In this document: positions 59,801 to 64,000 of the stretch, piece by piece
Layout: each line of letters opens with the position of its first letter
Numbering within the stretch: the first letter of the stretch is position 1
Assembly (NCBI GenBank): GCA_002221725.1
Contig: NJFT01000107.1
Location: 62,001 to 126,000 of the forward strand
Length of the DNA stretch: 64,000 bases
From: Scedosporium boydii
Taxonomy: Eukaryota; Ascomycota; Sordariomycetes; Microascales; Microascaceae
Direction: 5' to 3'
Translations under genes and position numbers: made by a program
Notes under the pieces: model-generated
Seen by the model: only the letters and a program-made list of their open reading frames with translations
Database searches by the model: none
Told to the model about the DNA's origin: nothing

Positions 59801-60310
59801 GGCGGTCGCGGTATCGACGGCTCCCTCAACCCCAACTTCTTCGTCCCGTCGGCCGACACCAACACCCTCGTTTCCCCGACCACCGCATCTGAGATATCAC
59901 AGCCGGGCCAGAACGGTGGCAGTTTCTCGAGCGCGAGCGACGTCGGGGGCCAGAACCAGAACCTCGCCTCGCGCGCCGCTGGGTTGCGCATCAACACCGC
60001 CGTACCCAGCGGCAGCGGTGGTCGTCCCGCCAGCGAGGACATGAGCGCCGCCACCAGCGTCTCTGGGTCCGAATGGTCGTCGGAGATTGGCGAGTCGGAA
60101 CGCGGGGTGGGAAGCGCCGCGGGGCCCAAGGAGATTTGGAGCGGTGAGCTGAGCTCCGTTATTGGGTTGCAGAAGAGGGGGTTGAGGGGTCTTATGGAGG
60201 GGAGGAGGATGAGGGAACGGACGGGGACGAATGCGAGTGTTATGAGTCAGGGCTATGGGGGCGGTGGGCAGAGCCAGGCGAGAGTTGGCCTTGGGATTGC
60301 TGGGTCTTGA
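56828..60310 (+). CDS. Kelch-repeat and BTB-domain protein (Ral2-like)
   Basis: This is a single exon of 1160 residues. The first 320 residues are Ser/Pro-rich and disordered. Kelch repeats span about residues 334-720, with typical units such as GDKLYVFGGRI, TKLVCYGGMS, MSDIYIYDVATRKWVAI, AEMIVVGGQD and NTFVILGNRKRSL, predicting a beta propeller. A BTB-like region starts near residue 781 (DMDILCITGERIPVNSRIVARR) and is split by a long Ser/Thr/Ala-rich insert (about 820-905). It resumes at YLPHTYLTVQALLHFLYTS, followed by helices (QILCSLLQIARPYRIDGLL). This order resembles Schizosaccharomyces pombe Ral2, which acts with Ras1 in morphogenesis, and animal LZTR1; the orthology is an inference. 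Such proteins can serve as Cullin-3 adaptors. The start has a good context (caccATGT). Confidence 0.85.
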   Translation: MSTPSGTPGPGSLPLPHAQGSGAQTPTFGHPHTPLVTPVTEGSGPSYFSDSETDDRSNNASVPSASVAKSPSDILSGVYRGIRKLAPSSSSNREDSPGVRRQPSFLNRTAFSSGPFSSTINSATLPPTSSVPPSSSSSSRTRRPAQHGRSLSLQDSLAKPLPPEPPPDDSVDSTDESLLTPVPPHTTPIRAPLDAIIDVEPSDDDRDVTTPFPSFSAMDSRTSTMDSSVSAGAAAAAMYGASAGQEGYDLTSSQSSLASIGGNSRQDGAGGPADSKDNLTPRSNGPLSAGPSPSVNQQQPRTPATGSLPPPSASSAHLSGLMCNVHRTTGREPHALVGATTTILGDKLYVFGGRILSRSRPAPLTSDLYELDLIRRHWTKLETTGDIPPPRYFHSMCALGDTKLVCYGGMSPATNPSSPSVNDQQPEMTVMSDIYIYDVATRKWVAIDTPDAPEGRYAHCACILPSSAIFSSSKAPLSALHHNPSSGNPNEGRLGVSIDGTGGAEMIVVGGQDAANHYIEQISVFNLRSLKWTSTQPLGKSCGAYRSVVAPLLPSVTAKIGRAQSSGPQRQEGGISQESREPGSSMLIYSNYNFLDVKLELQIRAPDGTLSEKAMASAYSPPGLRFPNGGVIDTHFVVSGTYLTSSKQEYALWALDLRTLTWSRIDAGGSVFSQGSWNRGVLWSRRNTFVILGNRKRSLVDDYNHRRINFSNVCMVELEAFGFYDNPRKTSPLSGFVSASSPYAGPGLSVARKAGSTAGGRSHSRASEELGEKALAMRELADMDILCITGERIPVNSRIVARRWGPYFVQLLREGTATQDGSDAVTLRSGMANPIRSSSMTAVSSERNTVGSTLSMASTLVSATSSGKPPSTAATSLSGGVLSPGTVDPVTMATINTAPTPRTLPPNSRPRCLYLPHTYLTVQALLHFLYTSSLAPLSSPLCTPQILCSLLQIARPYRIDGLLEAVVERLHALLDSRNAAAVFNATAMAAGGGRGIDGSLNPNFFVPSADTNTLVSPTTASEISQPGQNGGSFSSASDVGGQNQNLASRAAGLRINTAVPSGSGGRPASEDMSAATSVSGSEWSSEIGESERGVGSAAGPKEIWSGELSSVIGLQKRGLRGLMEGRRMRERTGTNASVMSQGYGGGGQSQARVGLGIAGS

Positions 60311-60760
60311 GAGGGCGGTCGGTTATGTTCTCTATTTTGTTGGTGTGGCCTGATTGATATATATTCAAATCTTGGGATAGGGAATCGCAAAAGAGAGAAA
60401 GGGAATATATATGACGGGAACTTTTTTTCTTCAGTTACTGTCGTCTGGAATGGGATGGGACGGAATAACGACGTCTGATGTAGCTTTGCCTTTTCTTCTT
60501 CAACTCCCTGTTTATTTTTCAGTTCACCTTATCTTCCTTTTTTTCATCCCCTTTTCGCTTTAAACTTCGGGTGGAATATATATATTATTCGCTTCCTTTT
60601 TGTCGCCTTATGCCTCAACAGGGGCCTGGGCTGTAGACTTGAATCGTTTCATCAACGTAGAGGTTGTACTCTTCGCATTCCGATGCTGATAAGCTCTATT
60701 ATACAAACACATAACATAAAACAAGTAAAACGATATAAAATCAATAAGAAACACTTTCAT
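60311..60760. other. 3' flanks of convergent Kelch/BTB and PIG-S genes
   Basis: This is T-rich sequence with two 'atatata' runs, as expected for convergent fungal 3' ends. No gene was seen. Confidence 0.5.
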
Positions 60761-62546
60761 TTACTCCTCCTTCCGCCTCGCCGCCTCAGCCCTCTCCCTC
60801 CTCCTCCTCACCCACCCCCTAATCTCATTCACAAGCCCCATAACAAGCGGCACGCCCACGGGGCCCAGCAAGGGTAAATAAACAGCGACCTTGTGCTCGT
60901 CGGGGAAATAAAGCTGACCAACCATGCTCTTCTCGAAGAACGCACGCTCGGCCTCCGACTCCGCGACGCGGGCGTGTTCCAAGGCGGCGGGTGCGGCAAG
61001 GTTCTCGCAGGCGCGGTCGAGGCGGGTTAGGGTCTTGGAGACGCCGTCAGCGACGCTGCGGGGGATGGAGATGGAGGGGAGGGCGAGGGAGAGGCGGGCG
61101 AGGGAGCCGAGCGTGGAGGAGGCGCGGAGGAGGAGGTCGGCGGAGCGGATGCGGGAGAGGGTGGAGAGGCGGAGGGGGAGGGAGCCGGTTTCGGGGGTGC
61201 CGAGGAGGGAGAGGAGGTGTGAGGAGAAGGTGAGGAGGGGTTGTTTGAGGGCGGGGACGTCGACGTGGGTTGTTGTTGGGGGGAGGGAGAGGAGGTAGAC
61301 GGAGCCCCATTGGGGCACGAGCCAGGATTGCGAGGTGGTTGTTGCTTCGGGGCTTTCCGACGGGTCGGAGAGGCGGACGGTCTGGTTGCCGATGTAGATG
61401 ATGAAGTTTATGGTTGGAGCGCCGCCGATGGAAGGAGACAGAGGCCACTCGGCAGCGTTGATAAAGGAGACAAGGTCATCTTTGGAGAGAACCTCGGATT
61501 GCACTCCCGGCGTGGCGTACAGCTGCACCTGCGTATCGACGGTGAAGTTATGAATGGGGCTGAGGACGTCGAGGACAGGTCGGATGTACTCGGCGAGGGC
61601 GGCATCGATGTCCCACGTACTAGGCGAGGCACCGGCCGTGAAGAGCGAAAACGTGAGGTGGTACGTATGCGAGTACTTGAGGGCGCGGGTCGTGCGCTTC
61701 TCGAGGGAAGCAAGCAGCTCGGGGCTCAGGGACTTGGTGCGCGCTTCCGACGAGGACGGCGACGGCGAGGACGACGAGAGCAGGTAGGAGAGGATGGCCT
61801 GCTCCTCGGCGAAGGTGGCGCGGAGCTCGGTGGCGATGTACGCCGCGAGGGTTGACGGTGTTGAGGACGAGCTGTGCGAAGGGACGGAATTGGGCGGGTA
61901 GGTGATGTCGAGGACGGGTTGGGTGGGGTCGAGGGACGAGGACATTGCCGAGTCGCCGGGGACTAGGCGGATGGTCACGGCGGATTGGGAGTCAACTTTG
62001 GGCTCGGAGCTGCCGGCGGCGTCCCGCGGGGCAAGCTGGAGGCGCAGATGATGTGCAGTGAAGTCGTTGAGGTCGTCGAGAGCGTGTTGGGTTTGGCGGA
62101 GAAGAGTTTGGGCCTCCTGCTCTTGTAGCGAGTCGGCTTGTACTGTAACTTGTAGAGGAAAGACTGGTTTGCAGGCCTAGTAAGACAGTTTAGTCGGCAT
62201 GCGTTTCAAAGGCGGGAGAAGCCTAGCGCCCTCCTCTATGTATGAGATGAGAACCGCGGCGGATCGTTCGCTTTCTTACCTTGCCGTCGGCCCATTCCAT
62301 CATCTCCGTCAGCGGCAGATCCGACCTGTATATACTCGTCGTCTTCCACCATATCGGCAGGCCCAAAAGAACTATTAGAAACCAAAACGAGAGTATGATA
62401 AACATCCGCCGGCGCTGGTCGGAGGGCTTCTCCGGAGGGGGGTCGGAGGAGTTGGGCTCATCGGTGGTCGTTGGGGGGGCGGGAGCGGGAGCGGGTGATT
62501 CGGCGGAGGGCTCGTTCACGGCCACGGGGGCCTTTTCGCTCGCCAT
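60761..62546 (-). CDS. GPI17: GPI transamidase subunit PIG-S (Gpi17)
   Basis: The exons are 62546-62280 and 62176-60761, encoding 560 residues, the usual length for PIG-S. The 103-base intron is phase 0. PIG-S belongs to the endoplasmic-reticulum transamidase complex that cleaves C-terminal signals and attaches GPI anchors. The N-terminus is a Pro/Glu-rich cytosolic tail. One membrane helix follows (about residues 48-66, FIILSFWFLIVLLGLPIWW) and leads into the conserved WWKTTSIYRSDLP. The large lumenal domain contains INFIIYIGNQ and SWLVPQWGSVYLL. A second hydrophobic segment near the C-terminus (VAVYLPLLGPVGVPLVMGLV) is followed by a basic tail (RRRRERAEAARRKEE). The upstream ATG 62696 would add 50 residues without features, so 62546 is preferred. 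Confidence 0.92.
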
Positions 62547-64000
62547 GGTGGGCTCGATGAGGAGAAGCTGGACGGTAGGAGGCCGGAAGGCGTTCGCGTG
62601 AAGCTTCCCCTTCGTATGGGGTCCCCAGAACGAGCAGTGGTGGGATACCAACCAGGCCTTAACAGGGTGGAGGCGCCGCGGGAATGAAGGGATCAACGAT
62701 TGATGTTGGACGTGTTCTCACAGCGCAGCGCAACGCAGGAGCACAAAGGCACTTGTACAATTGTACCTGGACAGCAGAGACCAGCTGGAAATTGAATTAA
62801 AGGGTGTACGAAGTACTTCGCAAATTGTCTCTAAATCACGAAGATGTTCTGCCGGTATATTTCCGATTATTAATCGAACTATGATCAGGACAAGAGTCCA
62901 AGTCACATCCATCGTGAGGATGGACCTGAACGATGAAACATCCAAAAGCTGGAAGAGATCAATGCATCAGTCCATATCAAGGAGAGTACTTGCATAAACA
63001 AGTACCTCATCTAGTTCAATTATTCTACTTTTTTATTCGCAATATAGGACGCCTCCATACTCCGCTCTCAAGTAGCTCTCCCAATTTCCCCTCGGTTCCC
63101 TCTAGCTCAGAACTTCAATTGTCGGAATCTGATGGCCGGTAAAGGGCAATAATCTCCAGGTCCTGCAGGAGGTTGGCAATGAAGGTCGTAGTGAGATGGC
63201 TACCTTCCTGAGCATCGAGGTTGTGGTGTGCTTCATTCGTAAAGTTGCGGGTTTGGGGACAGCCACCCAGCAGGAATGCCGGGGGGGTGGGGTGTGGCGG
63301 GGAGGATTCGGTGCTGAAGATAGTTTGAGCAGACTATCAAGTCCACCAAACGGTATCAATATATGTACATGTATTGCTTGTGTGTTTTCTATTGTTGCTG
63401 CCACTTGTCCGGCCGCCGGATGCCGAGCTGGCAAATCAATTCGGTCAGCCCATCGGAAGCAGTGGGTCCACACCGGAACCATCACCGGCGCCAGTGCCGT
63501 GAACAAACGTGTATGAGACTGTCAGCTCTACATCCAAGTAGGCCCGGCTCTCGATTAAGCGTGTACAAAGAACTCTCGGCAGCAACTCTCGGCGTCTATG
63601 GTTTACCTGCCTCCATCTCCTTTCACAGACGCATGCACATCATATTGCATTCCCCTTGACACTTTTATTAGCAAGTACCCCCTGTGGCATTACAACTCAG
63701 TGAGTGCGGCCGTAATAGAGGAATCCTGTTCCCTGAAATTAAATAGTTGAGGAGACATGCGAAGACGGGCGGAGGTCCGACAAGTCCAACACGAAAACGC
63801 CGGCGGAGAAGAAAAATCCGAACATAGTTTCCCGACTCCTTGAACAAACGCTTGGAGTATTATCTGCCGCACCGTTCATGGAGCCATTCATAGTCTGCTT
63901 TCGGCGATGTCCTGCAATATTGTCCCACCATTCCTCCGTTACCGAAAATTCCAACATTCTTTTTCCTTCAGCAGGCGCGTAGGTGAAACCCGAGATGAAG
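62547..64000. other. Right-edge intergenic region, no gene seen
   Basis: No convincing coding frame was found to the end of the window. A nested 'gtacgaagtacttcg' palindrome lies at 62806-62820. A gene beginning beyond the edge cannot be excluded. Confidence 0.4.

Overview
The window comes from a filamentous ascomycete (Pezizomycotina), most likely a Sordariomycete. The genes have one to six short introns (about 50-250 bases) with GTAAGT-like donors, CTAAC/CTGAC branch sites and CAG/TAG acceptors. They encode typical fungal nuclear proteins and are separated by long intergenic stretches. I see no rRNA, tRNA or CRISPR array and no intact transposon.

Layout, left to right. 1-5.6 kb is an accessory block: a small unknown two-exon gene (1037-1602), a diverged four-copy repeat (1601-2265) and a subtilisin-like serine protease whose frame is broken or odd (2513-4744). 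5.6-17.6 kb is conserved: the proteasome subunit RPN2 (minus), the mRNA 5'-triphosphatase of the capping enzyme (plus) and a mitochondrial cytochrome-b5-type sulfite oxidase (minus). 19.8-26.2 kb holds one very large gene on the minus strand. Joining four exons in frame gives about 2011 residues with an unrecognised N-terminal half, a cysteine/histidine-rich zinc-finger block, a charged coiled coil and an acidic tail. 28.3-30.0 kb holds a divergent PD-(D/E)XK-like (DUF7924-type) protein interrupted by an in-frame TAG. Then come a divergent transaldolase-like gene (minus), COX10 (heme O synthase, plus), a Myb/SANT protein (minus), a membrane-anchored fucose-lectin-like gene with a one-base frameshift (minus), an MFS sugar transporter (plus), a 1-Cys peroxiredoxin (plus), a Kelch/BTB protein resembling Ral2 (plus) and the GPI-transamidase subunit PIG-S (minus).

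The genes do not form one pathway or an evident biosynthetic cluster. COX10, sulfite oxidase and peroxiredoxin serve mitochondrial and redox biology. RPN2, the capping enzyme and PIG-S are housekeeping. The accessory genes (subtilase, giant zinc-finger gene, nuclease-like gene, lectin) are dispersed among them. Three of these accessory genes carry a single apparent lesion, while every conserved gene reads cleanly. The least explained features are the giant zinc-finger protein and the interrupted nuclease-like gene 2.1 kb away. All exon joins were made by eye from splice signals and reading-frame continuity; none is confirmed by transcripts.
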